A program made the translations under genes and the position numbers. The notes under the pieces were generated by a model that searched no databases, was not told the DNA's origin, and saw nothing but the letters and a program-made list of their open reading frames with translations. Positions 11,622 through 24,864 of a stretch of 64,000 bases of DNA are shown here, one piece after another. Source of the stretch: Liolophura sinensis (taxonomy: Eukaryota; Mollusca; Polyplacophora; Chitonida; Chitonidae); assembly GCF_032854445.1 (NCBI RefSeq), contig NC_088302.1:19093338-19157337 (forward strand), given 5' to 3'. The stretch's first letter is position 1; each line of letters opens with the position of its first letter.

Positions 11622-11774
11622 ACAAATTCAAGTCCAGCTCATGCTAGCTTTCTCTCCGGCCGTACGTGGGAAGGTATTTCAGCAACCTACGGACCACCAC
11701 AATGCTAGCCGCCGTCGTATAAGTGAAATATTCTTGAGTACGGCGTAAAACACCAATCAAATAAATAAATAAAT
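11622..11774 (+). mobile_element. SINE with internal deletion, family 1
   Basis: Starts at the box B-like AATTCAAGTCCAGCTC, jumps from CAGCAACCTACGGA to CCACCACAATGCTAG, and ends in GTACGGCGTAAAACACC with an AAAT tail. Lies in the A-B gap of the first large tandem unit. Confidence 0.85.
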
Positions 11775-12305
11775 ACAAGTTAATTTGAACTACTGTATAT
11801 CCTTGCCCTTTTTTGGTAATAACTAAACCACATACATGTATATGGTCATGCTGTATCTAGAGTTACTCAGTCTGAAAAAGGCCTCTTCACCATCACAACA
11901 TTGTTTATATCCATACATTGTCTTAATATTTTGAAAGCCCTCATCCTGATTGACAAATGATTTTCTTCTAGAGTACATGTAATAAAGCTTTTTAAACAAA
12001 TGTATACCAAGATGTCAGATCTTGAGTTTTATTTAAAAAATGAAAAAAACATTTCATTTAAAATTATCACTGAGCTGATAACAAAATAATTATTGAGCAT
12101 AAGGAGCAAGATTTAGTCGCATAATTCATCAATGTCAAAGTCAATGACCTCTGGTCCGGCCACCCAGAATCTGATGAACAAATGTCATCAAACATTCCTC
12201 GAAGACCTTTTTGATCTTTCTGATGAGGTGATGCAAGTGAATGTTTGTTAGATGGGTTCAGTCAAAACTTGTCTCCATCTCGACCGTCTCTCTTACAAAT
12301 GCGAG

Positions 12306-12669
12306 ACCGGCCCGGATAGCACAGTTGGTAGAGCGTCCGTTTCGGGACCGGTAGATCCAGAATCAATCCTTGATCGAGTCACACCTAAGACTTTAAAAGA
12401 GGAAGTTGTAGCTTCCTCGCTTGGCGTTCAGCATGAAGGGGATAGTGCAACGACTGGTTGACCCGTATCAGTATAATGGCTCGGGCGGGGCGGCTTACTT
12501 GCCTTCGGTAAGTCGTCTCAGTGAAGCAGCACTAAATAAAAGAGCGGTGGAAATCCGTCCTGCAACAAGGAGGCACATCACACGTACATGCACCCTAAGG
12601 ATTCCTTCGTCGTCATATGACTGAAAAATTGTTGAGTACGACGTTAAACCCCAAGCACTCACTCACTCA
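12306..12669 (+). mobile_element. Full-length tRNA-derived SINE, family 2
   Basis: The best copy of this family: head GGCCCGGATAGCACAGTTGG, box B-like GAATCAATCCTTGATC, the body blocks given for the 7634 copy, and a CACT tail. It is bounded by a perfect 15-bp duplication CTCTTACAAATGCGA at 12291-12305 and 12670-12684, so insertion is recent relative to the host array. Confidence 0.95.
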
Positions 12670-13052
12670 CTCTTACAAATGCGAACTGCAATCCAATAAT
12701 TGAATTTACCATCCGCAATATTTTGAAATTCGTAGTCATCCCTACGATACGCTACAGGCATGCCTCTTTTGTTTAAATGTGTCACCTGAGACTGTATAAT
12801 CAAAGCTCATCAGGGGTGCCATAACGGTACCAGTAAGGGACATCGAGTTTTGTTGACTTTGTTGTTCTAAGGATACCGTTCACAGCGGACCACAAAAGCA
12901 TCGTTCCCTGTAGAATGACTTGTGGACACTGTCTCCGATATGTGCACAGCTCTTTTATCCCGAATTTGTAACAAACAACGACGTCAACTTCTCTGCTAAT
13001 TCGATCGTGTTCTTTATACGATATCTTACGACATCTTTATACGACATCTTGC

Positions 13053-13540
13053 CAGTACTAAGTTGAAGATGAATATTAATGAAGACACCCCCCCCCCCCC
13101 CCCCCCCGACTTCCACCAATGGAAAGTGTATTTTTCTCGTACGGAGGATTCATTGGCTAACACTGATTACATCACTGTCTACTTCTATCTGAATATGAAG
13201 GGTATTTTATTTCGACAGACCGTACAACTGCCGATGGTCTGGCGTGGAGAGGCTAAATGGACACGAAAAATGTTCCCTTGTACTTTCAGGCTTTGATATC
13301 TTGACCAAATGCCCACATTATAAATGTTATATATAAACCAGACAATTCCTAAGGTTCCCTCTCAGATAATGTCAGCTCAGATCCACAGTAAATCTCGCTG
13401 TACTATGTACTCTGGGAATTAACAACTATGTGTAAGTCATGAAGGAATCAGAGAATATGACATAACGACGTCAGTTCTAAGTTGAGGGTGAATATTAATG
13501 AAGACCCTCCCCCCCCCCCCCCCCCCCCCCACCACTTCAA
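13053..13540. repeat. Direct duplication with poly-C tracts
   Basis: A block GTTGARGRTGAATATTAATG followed by a C tract occurs at about 13061-13108 and again at about 13481-13531. The C runs exceed 20 bases. The open frame starting at 13063 runs through the first tract and is probably not coding. Confidence 0.75.
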
Positions 13541-16500
13541 CCGTCAGTAGTCTATTTCAGCTGATGGCAGGGCATTCTGACAGTTGGGCGCGGTGTATGC
13601 GGTCCGTCGGGAATACTTAGTCTTAATTCTTGACCCCTGTTTCTTTCTCAGTGAAAGAGTTGGCGGATTGGAATAAATGCTTATGTGCAATGGTTAAGAC
13701 ACTAACCAGAAGCTCCCAAAGGAGAGAGCAAGTGTAGAGAATCACCGCCATACGTAATTTATTTTACTGACATTAGTTTGACCTGACAGTAACAAAGTTA
13801 AGTCTGGCTATACCGTAGGTCCCTCAACAGCTCGGCAGATGCTCTTATGAATCTTTATGATCTGTACTATCTAGTCACTAAACGGTTTTATTAACTGCCT
13901 AAAAGTACACATTTGCCGGCAGAGTGAATACTTTGGTGAGAATTCGATTTAATAGCAACTTGGTTCTCTCCTTATCGCTGATGTATAGAACACTGCAATG
14001 GTTAAGAGGGAATTCTGTAATACTATTAAGCAAATGCCCTCACGTAAGTTTAGTTGGGGTCATCCCGAATCTTGTACATGTAACGTTAACCTGATGGACA
14101 CATCGTGGTGGTAAATGGTGGCAGAGTATACTAGATCACAATCTTATTATCTTGAGAAGGCAAAATCATTACATCATTTGTTTGAAGTTGTACTATTAGC
14201 TACAACATCTTACTCTGTGTTAATTACTTAGAAATGTACATTGTATCCAAGGCCCTGATGTAAATCGAGGTAGCCCTATAAACCTGTACCAAGACCCAGC
14301 TGTTCGAAAGTGTACTAACTAACACTGGTATTAAGTCACATATTTGTATTTCAACTAACCCAGAAGCCAACGCAGTTGTCTATTAAGATCAAAACATAAC
14401 ATCAGCAGTTTTAGCTCATGTGCGATATTCTTTTACGCAATTGTGTTAGCCTAAGTACAAAATTGAAGACTTGGCTTAAAGTTAAATCTCCTATGAAGTC
14501 TTGAAACAGTTTTGAACAACCGAGTCCAGATCTCGGCTGATGGAAGTGTCAGTATCTACGTTTTTATATAACACCGCATAAATGTCATTCAAAATTCCCA
14601 TTAATGCATTTACTAGAATGCTGATTATTTACGAGATGCCCTTCTTTTTGCCTTCACATATCATCACTGTATTCTAAACAGGCTGACCAACATACTAGCT
14701 CTAGTTTTATGGCCTAATACTCGACTTGATGGACTGGCAGCATCTGTCACTAAGTGGAGACGATCCTGGGTTTAAGACGCATCACCTTCATGTGAGCAGG
14801 ATGTTTTGGTGTCCGATTTCCCATCAATCATGCAAGACTGGGAAAGAGGTAAGGCTTAGCTTACATTATAGGCTTAGTCTGAACATAACTGTCATGAGGA
14901 CATATGGAATAGAGATGTCGTATTAGAAGGTAAGGTAATCTTAGTTAAAGACAGCTTCCCAGACTGTTTGTGTACTGTCACCTGCGTCATGGACGTCGTT
15001 TTGTGTCATCCAGTTTTTGCGTCAGTGTTCACCTCGAGTTACAGGACTTGCATACATATTCCAGTCACTGACAGGTTGCCATGTTTAGTAGATCAGAACA
15101 ACAGAGGCACTAAATGGCACTAATATAAAAAGATTAACAACATAATATTGTTTAAAATGTAGAAGACTAATCCAAAACAGCAATTCTTCAAGGATGGAAT
15201 GTGTGAAGGATACCAACCGTGTATAATCAATAGTCCACTAGCAAATTAGCTAACAAAAACATGACCAACCAGATGGATCACTGAAGAAGTCGTTGTTTGC
15301 GCAACACAATCAATTACCCAGCGTAAAATGATCCTACTCGATACATTTAAAAAAAATTGACAACAGGCATACATGCTAAGCAAAAATGCCCCTTTATCTG
15401 ACAATACGTTCCCATTTCCCTTTGTCCTTACGACTTTCAAACTTAGATATCTTGTCAAACTGCATACCTGCTGTGCATATAACATATAACTCCTAAAACT
15501 GCCTCTCAGATATCGCCTGCCTATGTTGTCAGCTCCACCATAAACCTCACTGTATCAGGACCTCCGGGAATCAACAAGCATGTATAAGTGATGAAGGAAC
15601 GGGAGAATACGACATAACATCGTCAATAGACTATTTAAACTGATGACAAGACATTCTGACAGTTATTAGCGGTATATGAGGCCCGTCGGGAATGCTCAGT
15701 CTTAATTCCTGACCCCTGTTCCTTTCTCAGTGGACAATTTGGCGGTTTGCAATAAATGTCCAGATGCAATTGTTACAATACTAACTTGTAGCTATCCCAA
15801 AGGAAAGGGCAAATGCTGTAGAGATTTATCGCCATACGTGATTTATTTTATTGACATTAGTTTGACCTGACAGTAACAAAGTTACGTCCGACTATACGGT
15901 GGAGAGCTTGTCAGCTAAGCAGCTGCTCTTATGAATCTTTATGAAAATCTATACAATATGGTCACTGAGAGTTGTCAATAAATCCCCAGAAGAAGACAGA
16001 TTTGTCGGCGGAGTGCCTACTTTGGTGAAAAGTCAATTTAAAGGCATCTTGGTTCTCTTCTCGTCGCTGATGTATGTCCCGTGGGTGTGTTGCAAAGGTT
16101 AAGAAGGGTTGCTTAATTGTAATTATACTATTAGAGGCAAATGCACTCATGTGTATTCATGAGCAGTCATCCCGAATCTTGTACATGTCACGTTAAACTG
16201 ATGGGCACATTATGGTGTTAATTGGTGGCAGCGCATCCTGGTTTGCCGTGTTATTACCAAGGCTTGAGGAAACGAAATCATCACAACGTTTGTCTGAAGT
16301 TGTACTATTCACTACAGAATTTTACGAGCTTTTTGTTAATAAGAGCTGTGTACATACTCCTGATCCAAAGTGAGGTAGGGCTACAGACCTGAGCTGTTGT
16401 GTTTCAACCACCTTATGATTTTGCACATGTTTGGACATGGGCTCAGAGGGCAGTCGGAGAGTCAATCAGCGAATGCATGAATAAATGAGAATCAATTATT

Positions 16501-19248
16501 GTTATGTAAATGTGATGCAGTGATCCAAACTGCGTGCCAAGCTAAGATTTACTAGAAAGGAAATGTAGAATGAAATAAACTCTGAAATGACTTTGTTATC
16601 ATTGGTTTTCTGTTATAATGTATGTTTGCTTTTACCTTTTCGCAGTTTTAAGCAATAAGACGTGATGCATCTCGGCTGTGGAAATATCAGTTAAAATTCA
16701 CAACATTTTAACGCTGCATATATCTGCTTCGAAATCGCCAGTTATACATTTCCTAGTGAGGATACTGTTACTGATTTACAAGATATATTTGAATTTTTCC
16801 TTTATGCATATGTGCTATGTTATGACGAGTCTGACCAATATCCTGGGTCTAGTTGCATGGCCTAACAGTGGACTTGATGGACTGGTGGTATCTGTCACTA
16901 GCTGCAGAGGACCTTAGGTTTAAAACGCTGTACCTTGATGCCAGCAGGGTATTTTGGTGTCCGATATCCCATCAATCATACAAGACTGGGACAGAGGTAA
17001 GGCTTAGCTTACATTATAGACTTAGTCTGAACATAACTGTCATGAGGACACATGGAATAGAGATGTCGTATTAGAAGATAAGGTAATCTTAGTTTAAGTA
17101 TTGTATTGTGCATTGTCACCTGCGTCATGGACGTCGTTTTGTGTCATCCAGTTTTGTGCGTGAGTGTTCACCCCAAGTAACAGGACTTGCATACATATCC
17201 CAGTCACTGATAGGCTTTAGATGAGAACTACAGAGGTACCTCAAACTGTCCACCTCCTGTACGTGTGACATATAACTCCTAAAATCCCCTCTCAGATGTC
17301 ACCTGCTTATATTGTCAGCCCCACCATAAACCTCACTGTATCAGGGCCTCTGGGATGCATCACCCATGTATAAGTGATGAATGAATGAGAGCATATGACA
17401 TAACGTCGTCAGTAGATTATTTAAACTGATGATAGGACATTCTGACACTTATTAGCCGTACCCGACGGGACCACTAAATCTTAATTCTTGACCCATGTTC
17501 GTTTCTCATGCAGTCGACGATTTGGCGATTTGAAATAAAAGGCTATATGCAATTATTACCACACTAACCAGTATCAGTCCCACAGGAAAGAGCAAATGCT
17601 GTAGAGATTCGTCGAACTAAGTGATTTATCTTATTGACATTAGTTTGACCTGACAGTAACCAAGTTAAGCTCGACTATACGGTGGACGGCTTGTCAGCTC
17701 AGCAGATGGTCTGATGAATCTTTATGAATGTCTATACTAGACAGTCACTTAGGATTGTCAGTAACTGCACAGAGGTAGACAGATTTGCCGACAGTGTGAC
17801 TGCTTGGGGTGGAATTCAGTTTAAAGGCATCTTGGTTTTTTTCTTTGTCACTGATATCCTAAGGGTGGGGTACAGTGGTTAAAAAGGAGTGCAAATGTCC
17901 TTGTGTGAGTTTAGCTGAGATCATCCCGAATCTTGCACATGAAAAGTTAAACTGATGAGCAAAACGATGCTAAACGGTGCTGAAGATGAACTATTAACTG
18001 CAGTGTTTTACTAAGAACTGTGACCATGGACCTGATCCAATGTAATACAGCGCTATAGTCTTCTGTTATCTTGTTTCAGCCACCATATTATGATATCCCA
18101 CAAGTTTTGAAGGTAGGTCACCCCCGAGCCCTAATCTTAGGTGGCTGTCGGAGAGTCAATAACTCAGTCTGTATCACTAAGTGAATGAATCAGTCAATCA
18201 ATGAATCAGTCGATCAATGAATCAATGAATCAGTTAATGTTGTGTAAATGATGAAGTGATACAAATTATGTGCCAAGCTAAGAGTTGCTAAAAAGAAATG
18301 TAGAACGAAATAAACTCAAAAATGACTTTTTATCATGGTTTGGATATTCTGTGGTAGTGTGTGTTTGCGTTGACCTTTTTACAATGTAAAGTAATAAGAC
18401 ATGATGTATTTCAGCTGCGGAAAGTATCAGTTAAAATTAACAACATTCTAACGCTACGTATATCTGCCTCAAAATCGTCAGTTAAGCATTTCCTAGTAAG
18501 AAGACTTTTCTGATTTACGAGATGTATTTGAACTTTGCCATCATGTATACTTGCTAGATTAGAAGCAGACTGACCAACACCCTGGGTCTAGCTTCGTGGC
18601 CTAACAGTGGGCTTGATATACTGATGGTACCTGTCACAGGCTGCCGACGATCTCAAGTTTAAGACGCAGTACTATCATGTCAGCAGGATGTTTTGGTGTC
18701 CGATTTCCAATCCATCATGCAAGGCGGAAACAAAGGTATGGTTTAGCTTAAGGTATAGGCTTAGCCTGAACCTAATGGTCATGAGAATGGATGGCATAGA
18801 GATGTCGTATTGGAGGGTATGGTAATCGTAGTTTAGGAGATTTTCCTGGGCCTTACTTAACGCTGCTAACAGTCAGGGTCTAATATAGAGTTCTGTGTAC
18901 TGTCACCTTTACTATGGACGTCGTGTTGGGTCGTCCGGTCTTGTGCGTCATTGTTCATCACGTGGTGCAGGATTTACATACATGTCCCAGACATGGATAG
19001 ATTGCAATTTTCAGTACATAAAGAATAACAGATCAAGGTATTCATTGAAATAAATATTAAACACACCTCTATAACCTTAAATATTAAAAGCAAAGTGTCT
19101 TCAAACTGGAAAGACAAACAGTTGCAACTCCAATTTAACCAAATCAACTGGACCCGCTTGCACAAAGGCGTTATAGTGACAAACAATTGTAGACCTTACA
19201 ACTGAGTGTAAAAAATACATTGCGCCGCTTGTACGAAGGTATTGTAAG

Positions 19249-19278
19249 GCGATTCTAAGTTTTTAAAGTTAGAATCGC
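19249..19278. repeat. Perfect short hairpin
   Basis: GCGATTCTAA, a 10-nt loop, then TTAGAATCGC. It sits in a gap segment present only in the fourth large unit, where GCTTGCACAAAGG-like sequences at about 19155, 19227 and (inverted) 19440 suggest the ends of an inverted-repeat element. Confidence 0.6.
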
Positions 19279-20360
19279 AATCATGGGCCAACTTTTCTTT
19301 CCTTGATTTTCAAAAGAATTCTACATCATAATGATTCAGTAGGTAACATCAACAACAGTTGGAAAAAAGCTCATAAAATCTTTTAGACACAGTCACATTG
19401 CACAACTTTGTAAACAACTGCTTGTATATTACAACTACCCTTCGTGCAAAAGGGTGTCGGTTGTAAACTAAAGGTACGATCGGAAAAAGAATTATACTTG
19501 ATACGTTAAAAATAGATAGCTTCGAAGGAAAAATGTCCTCTTGTCAAACAATGCACTTCTATTTGTTTATATATCCCTTGGACTTTCAAACTGATATCTT
19601 GTCAAACTGCCAACCAACTGTATATAAGAACAGATAACTCCTAAAATTCCCCCTCAAATATCTCTAGATTATGTTGTCAGCCCCACCATAAACCTCACTG
19701 TATCTGGACCTCTGGGAATCAACAAGCATGTATAAGTGATGAAGGAACGGGAGAATATGACATAACATCGTCAATAGACTATTTAAACTGATGACAAGAC
19801 ATTCTGACAGTTATTAGCGGTATATGAGGCCCGTCGAGACTACTCAGTCTTAATTCCTGACCCCTGTTTCTTTCTCAGTGGACAATTTAGGGGTTTGGAA
19901 TGTCCAGATGCAATTGTTATGACACTAACCAGTAGCTATCCCACAGGACAGAGCAAATGCTGTAGAGATTCATCGGCATAAGTCATTTATTTTATTGATA
20001 TTAGTTTGACCTGACAGCAACAAAGTTACGTCCAACTATCCGGTAGAGCGCTTAACAGCTCGGGACATGCTTCTGTGAATCTCGATTACTTTAGCGAGAA
20101 TTCGATTTAAAGGCATCTTTGGTCTCGTGGGTGGGGTGCAATGGTTAAGGAGGCTGTGTTGTTGTGATAACGATAGACGCCGTTATCCTCATGCATGCTT
20201 AGTTTGGGTCATCCCGAGTTTTGTACATGTATGTTTAAATTGATGGACTCGTTCTGGCGCTAGATGATGGTAACGTATTCTGGGCATACAGGTATAAATT
20301 GGGAAAACGAAATCAGAACATTCATTGTTTGGAGTTGTTATATAAGCTTCACCATGTCTG

Positions 20361-21059
20361 GCTATGTTATTGTTTTTTAATTTGTAACAAGAGTGCCAGA
20401 TCTCCATGCAAACTGAACATGGAGCGGCATAAACATTTTTGTTTTGGTCAGTTTATCAGATTATCCCCATTTTTTCGAAGTAGAGGTACCCCTGAGCTTG
20501 TGACTCAGAGATTTTCCCAGAAATCTGGCTGGCTTAACTTTCTCAGCAATGGTAGTAGACCTAATTTTCGGACACCCACGGCTTTCCCACGGCTTAGCCA
20601 GTCACGATTGGATTGACATCTGGAAGACTGTTTTCATCTTTATGACAGTGAAAAAGACCGGATATTTATGAAAATTTTACAAAAGCGTAATAAGGCTTAT
20701 GTACTCTAGTAGAGGCAGTTTAAAGCAGTAAGAGGACGTGGTTTACTCATCTACGCGTTGTGAAATCATTTTGCAATCAGCTATACAAAAAAGGCGGAAG
20801 ATATGAGTCCACTCAGACTATGGTAATTACTAAGACCTCAAAATTTGTAAAATATCCCAAATTCCTGGTTAGCTCCCATGATAATACGACAAGCCAAGTT
20901 CTGAACGGTGTCACCTGGTCTCAGTGTCGTACTTTACCCTAACTGAGTGGGATGTAATTTTATGACGTCTTAGGAATTGTTTTTGAGTGAGGAAACACTA
21001 CAAGTATTTCGGGTATGGGACCTCACTGCTAAAAAGTGACACCGATTTGACATAACCAA
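20361..21059. other. Unassigned stretch
   Basis: A 105-codon open frame at 20299-20616 (+) starts in the last array unit and continues here. I recognise no family in it. Nothing else seen. Confidence 0.45.
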
Positions 21060-21260
21060 TGTAGCGGTTGGCCTGGTGGCAGAGTAATGGTTGGTTTGGT
21101 GTCAGAGTACTGTTTGGTCTGGTGGCAGAGTACTGGTCGGTTGGTGTCAGAGTACTGGTTGGTATGGTGTCAGAGTGCCGGTTTTTTGGTCTGGTGTCAG
21201 AGTACTTGTTGGTCTGGTCCCAGAGTACTGGTTAGACTGGTGTCAGTGTATTGTGCTTGA
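21060..21260. repeat. Short minisatellite, about 24-27 bp
   Basis: About eight degenerate copies of TTGGTCTGGTGTCAGAGTAC. The open frame at 21091-21345 is the repeat read in one frame. Confidence 0.85.
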
Positions 21261-22284
21261 GTGCATGGGGCGCCATTGTCTTTTTTCTTCTGCATGGGGC
21301 TTCAGAGGAGAAGTTAAGCTTTTAAAAATGACGGCAATGATGTGATGAAATCAAAAACAATGTTGAAAGCGACTTTAAGCCCCAAGGTAGCAAAGAGCTT
21401 TCGATGCGTGTCATGGTTTACTTTTTACTCAGCGAGACAGAGAGATGTTTTTGAAATCTCCTGCGCCAATCCTCTTATGCTGACAGACAAGCGTGGAAGT
21501 GGAAGTGTCATGATGTCCTATTTTAATCCGCGGAAGTATCTCAGTCTAATGTTTACTGCTGACATTTAAGAGGTAAGTTTAGTTGCAGGATTCATTGGAG
21601 ACCGGATCATTTTTAACATAGTTAATGTCAATGAAAGGGCAGTGAATGTCAAACATTGGACAGATTCCATGAAGTGTAGGTTTGTACAGAGTGTCATCTC
21701 ATCACATTGTTCAGCCTACATATGTCCACAGGTAGTCGTGGTTATGTGTAGTCGATGTAGTCGTTACAGATGTATATGTAGGCTTCAAAATACCAGAATC
21801 CAGTGTGCGTAACAAGGAAGGGGGTGGAAGGAAGAAGGGGAACGGACGTCATGAGAATCGTTCTAAGAATTTTATAAAGTCTATGGTCACAGTAGAAATT
21901 CCATAGGCTTCTTTTTGCCAACCGTGTGTTCTAGTTCTAAATTTAAAAGACGGATCTTATTTCTGCAAAACCATTTTTCACTTAAGTTAAAACTGAAATC
22001 TTTATTTTAAAGCGTATTTCTGTGCGCCCTTAATTCATATTGTGGAACATAGGCAATAATGTACCGGTTGAAAGACATTTACAAGTTTCACATCTATAAT
22101 CAAGCATCAAACTTTTGGCGTACATTAATTTATATTTGTGTTGTAATCAACGTTTAAAACTTTAATTCTATAGAATGTAGGTTGTAGAGCTTTAAGTTGT
22201 ATTGAAGGCACATATTTTTTATCTTCACCTTAAGCTCGGTGGAAAACGCATTTCACCATAGTGCATGTCGAAATAAATGGTTCA
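21261..22284. other. Unassigned stretch
   Basis: No recognisable element. The frame at 21342-21569 (+), which would follow ATGATGAAATC, is unrecognised. Confidence 0.5.
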
Positions 22285-22296
22285 CGAACGTTTAAA

Positions 22297-22468
22297 TTTA
22301 TTTATTTATTTGATTTGTGTTTTACTCAAGAATATTTCACTTATACGACGGCGGCCACATTATAGTGGGAGGAAACCGGGCAGAACCCGGGGGAAACCTA
22401 CGACCATCCGCAGGTTGCTGGCAGACCTTTCCACTTACGGCCGGACAGGAAGCCAGCATGAACAGAAC
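22297..22468 (-). mobile_element. 5'-truncated SINE, family 1
   Basis: ATTT tail, GATTTGTGTTTTACTCAAG, the GACGGCGGCCA and CCCGGGGGAAACC blocks, ending at AGCCAGCATGAACAGAA. It is flanked by a perfect 12-bp duplication CGAACGTTTAAA at 22285-22296 and 22469-22480. Confidence 0.9.
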
Positions 22469-22480
22469 CGAACGTTTAAA

Positions 22481-23824
22481 ATGACAGTGCGGCTTACAGT
22501 AGGATTCTATTGAGATCTATTGGAGGGCGAACATTAAAAACAATTTTATTCGTGCTCTCGTTGCCATTATTTAAAAGAACGCCTTGTGGTTTCAAGTTGG
22601 TATCATGCGGTTTAGGCTCGCAGTGATTGTGGCCATATACCCAGCAAAGTCTAAGATTTCGTTGTTACATAGTAAGCATTCCTTCTTTAAAGTTCCACAT
22701 CAGATTTCCTTCTCTACATGTACTACTTCCACATAGGAGACCTATGGTTCCCTTATGTGAGATTCCACAAAGTAAGTTTCCTTTCATATTGAAGATTCAG
22801 CAAAATAAGTTTTGCCTTAAATCAGATTTGAAAATTTGATTTTAATACTTTCCTTATTTTTGGTTCACAGATGTTAAAAATGTGAATCTATGTCATGTGA
22901 AGATAACTCTTTCGACTTAAAAGCCTAAACTAAGCTGTAAAAGTGTCACTAACTGAGTCTGACAATTTGACAGGTGTTTCTAAAGTTTTTTTGAACGGAG
23001 CCTGACATAATTCTAGTTTAAGTCCAACCGTAATTCTATGAAAACTAAGACTTTTTAACGCACAACTTTATCCGTTTTTTTTTATCATGATGTGTTTAAG
23101 AATGGGTCGCACCGGAATCGTTGGTGCCTATTGAAAACGTGACTATAATTATTTACGAATGCTGGATTATAGGCCCTTATGGACTGGATACAAATTGGTT
23201 TGCTGTTTTGACGACTTTTCGCCTCAGCAACTTCCTTCATATGCTGAGGTTATGGGGGACCTTATGGCCAGTTCTTTTTGACTAGATATCCTTAGCCGCT
23301 CTAGGAGCATGACTATAATTTACACGGTTTCTGCTTCATAATTTGCCCTTTGGGATCCAGCTGGATACAAAGTAGGCAATCAGTATCTATTTCGAATCAT
23401 AAAAACGCTGATTGCCAATCGATTTCTGAAGAACCTGAGACTAAGGTGATTTGCTATATAGCAGGCGAAGTGTCTCTGTCTTTGTTATACACCGCAGTCC
23501 CACACAAACCAACCAATACGAATTCGTTACAAACATTTCATGCAAGAAAGGGGATTTCTTTCCTTCAGATTTTGTGATAATCTGGATTATATTTGAAGTC
23601 CGAGTTTCCGTGTACTGAAATGAGTCCGATTTGGAAAGATATTTCTAAATTTAATAGCGCGATGCTCTGTTATATATTCCATTATTTTCTTTGATTCCGA
23701 GTTTTCTGTATATTTCTGAGAGTAAAAACACATTGTAAAAGTAAAAGATATTGAACAATGATAACACAAAATCTAAGAGGACAAAATGAAAATAACATCC
23801 TATAGGTGTATATGTTCTCAATGC
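22481..23824. other. Unassigned stretch
   Basis: Weak degenerate repetition of CCACATAAGTTTCCTT-like phrases at about 22640-22815. No recognised coding sequence. Confidence 0.4.
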
Positions 23825-24230
23825 CTATGCCCTGATGTCTTGCATATAGAACATGTCTGCACATGTCGCATACCGCGCAGTGTCCTACACACAGAAGATC
23901 CCGCATATCACACGTGACCTGCGGCACAGGAGATCTCTGCATATAAAACATGTACTGCACACAAAAATATCTCTGTATCTCACACATGTACTGCACATAA
24001 AAGACATGATAGAGATTTGATGTATACGTGACGTGTGATATAGAAAGATATCCTATGTGTAGAAGATGTGTGATCCGCAGGGATGTTCGCCATGCAGAAG
24101 ATCTCTGTATATCACACATGATCTCCATGCAGAAGATCTCCTGCGTATCACACATGTTATACACATAGAATATCTCTCTACATCACACATGTCATATAAA
24201 CATCAACTCTTCGCATGTCATACACGCAGG
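23825..24230. repeat. Degenerate minisatellite, about 30 bp
   Basis: Repeated GAAGATCTCTGYATATCACACATGT-like phrases with variable spacing. Minus-strand open frame 23682-24164 (160 codons, rich in Cys, Met, Tyr) is generated by this repeat and is not supported as a gene. Confidence 0.8.
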
Positions 24231-24864
24231 CTTAAAGGAAAACACTCTAAAAATCGAAGTAGGCATAACTAAATAGGCCACTTAAAACTATAATAAATAT
24301 TCTGAAAAAATAAATAAAATTATTTTTACGCATACTTTTCAGTTGTCTGTATGATGAACATTACTTCGTATGTTAGCTTTCCTTTGCTTTAAGATATCCT
24401 CCTTCATGTCTTATGTACAGCAGATCTTTTGTCAACACACAGAAGATCTATTTCGAAAGCAGAGAAGATCCTATAAGAGACGCCCTGTAAACAAAAACTA
24501 CACACGTTTTGGAAACGTCAATTTGTGAAGACAGTGATACTCATCAATCAGTATAGGCATAGCACGAAAGACATCTCATCAGGCCATCTCATTTTTCTTT
24601 CAGGAGAACGCCATAGATGACAATTTGATGCGTTTCCTTTCGGCTTAGTGGGTTTCAAGTCTTCTCCCAGGTACAGGTCAAGCGTAAGTAACGCCGCCCA
24701 ACATCACCCACAGAGATAGATTTCTGAACAACTGAAGCATTTCAGCTGAAGAAGTGGGTCACCATGTGCTACTACTGTTTCAATAAAATGGGGATAATTT
24801 ACGTCTGTATTCTAAGTACTTTTACGCTGTTTATTAAACGTCACTTTGAAAACGTTTTGGAGGT
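24231..24864. other. Unassigned stretch
   Basis: A few further AGAAGATC phrases near 24420-24480; otherwise nothing recognised. Confidence 0.45.

Larger units (their letters stand above)
10900..20360 (+). repeat. Large tandem array, four diverged units of 1.7-3.6 kb
   Basis: Four successive units begin at about 10900, 14525, 16668 and 18408. Each has three blocks in the same order. Block C (CTCGGCTG..GTATCAGTTAAAATT) opens the unit; it is clear at 14530, 16673 and 18410. Block A (GACTTGATGGACTGG, then GTTTAAGACGC and TTTTGGTGTCCGAT, then ATGGACGTCGT) is at about 11040, 14700, 16850 and 18595. Block B (CCACCATAAACCTCACTGTA, CCTGACCCCTGTTTC, TTGACCTGACAGTAACAAAG, ATCCCGAATCTTGTACATG) is at about 13286, 15420, 17265 and 19560. 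The A-B gap varies with insertions, including SINEs in unit 1 and an inverted-repeat segment in unit 4. Frames of 66-74 codons over block A are conserved between two units only in part and are interrupted in the others, so I do not call them genes. Identity unknown: an old tandem duplication of a transposon, a non-coding transcript, or a decayed gene are all possible. Confidence 0.85.

Noticed and set aside
12306-12380. tRNA gene
   Set aside because: Box A and B-like sequences are present, but they belong to the head of a SINE, with the family 2 body, CACT tail and target duplications. The same holds for the other SINE heads, including 9363, 40321 and 45050-45121.
14726-17074. Related 66- and 73-codon frames in two units of the large array
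   Set aside because: They share a C-terminal part because the units are duplicated, but the frame is broken in the other two units, as expected for non-coding repeats.
23682-24164. 160-codon minus-strand frame, the longest in the window
   Set aside because: It follows the degenerate 30-bp repeat, has Cys/Met/Tyr-rich low-complexity content, and shows no domain.
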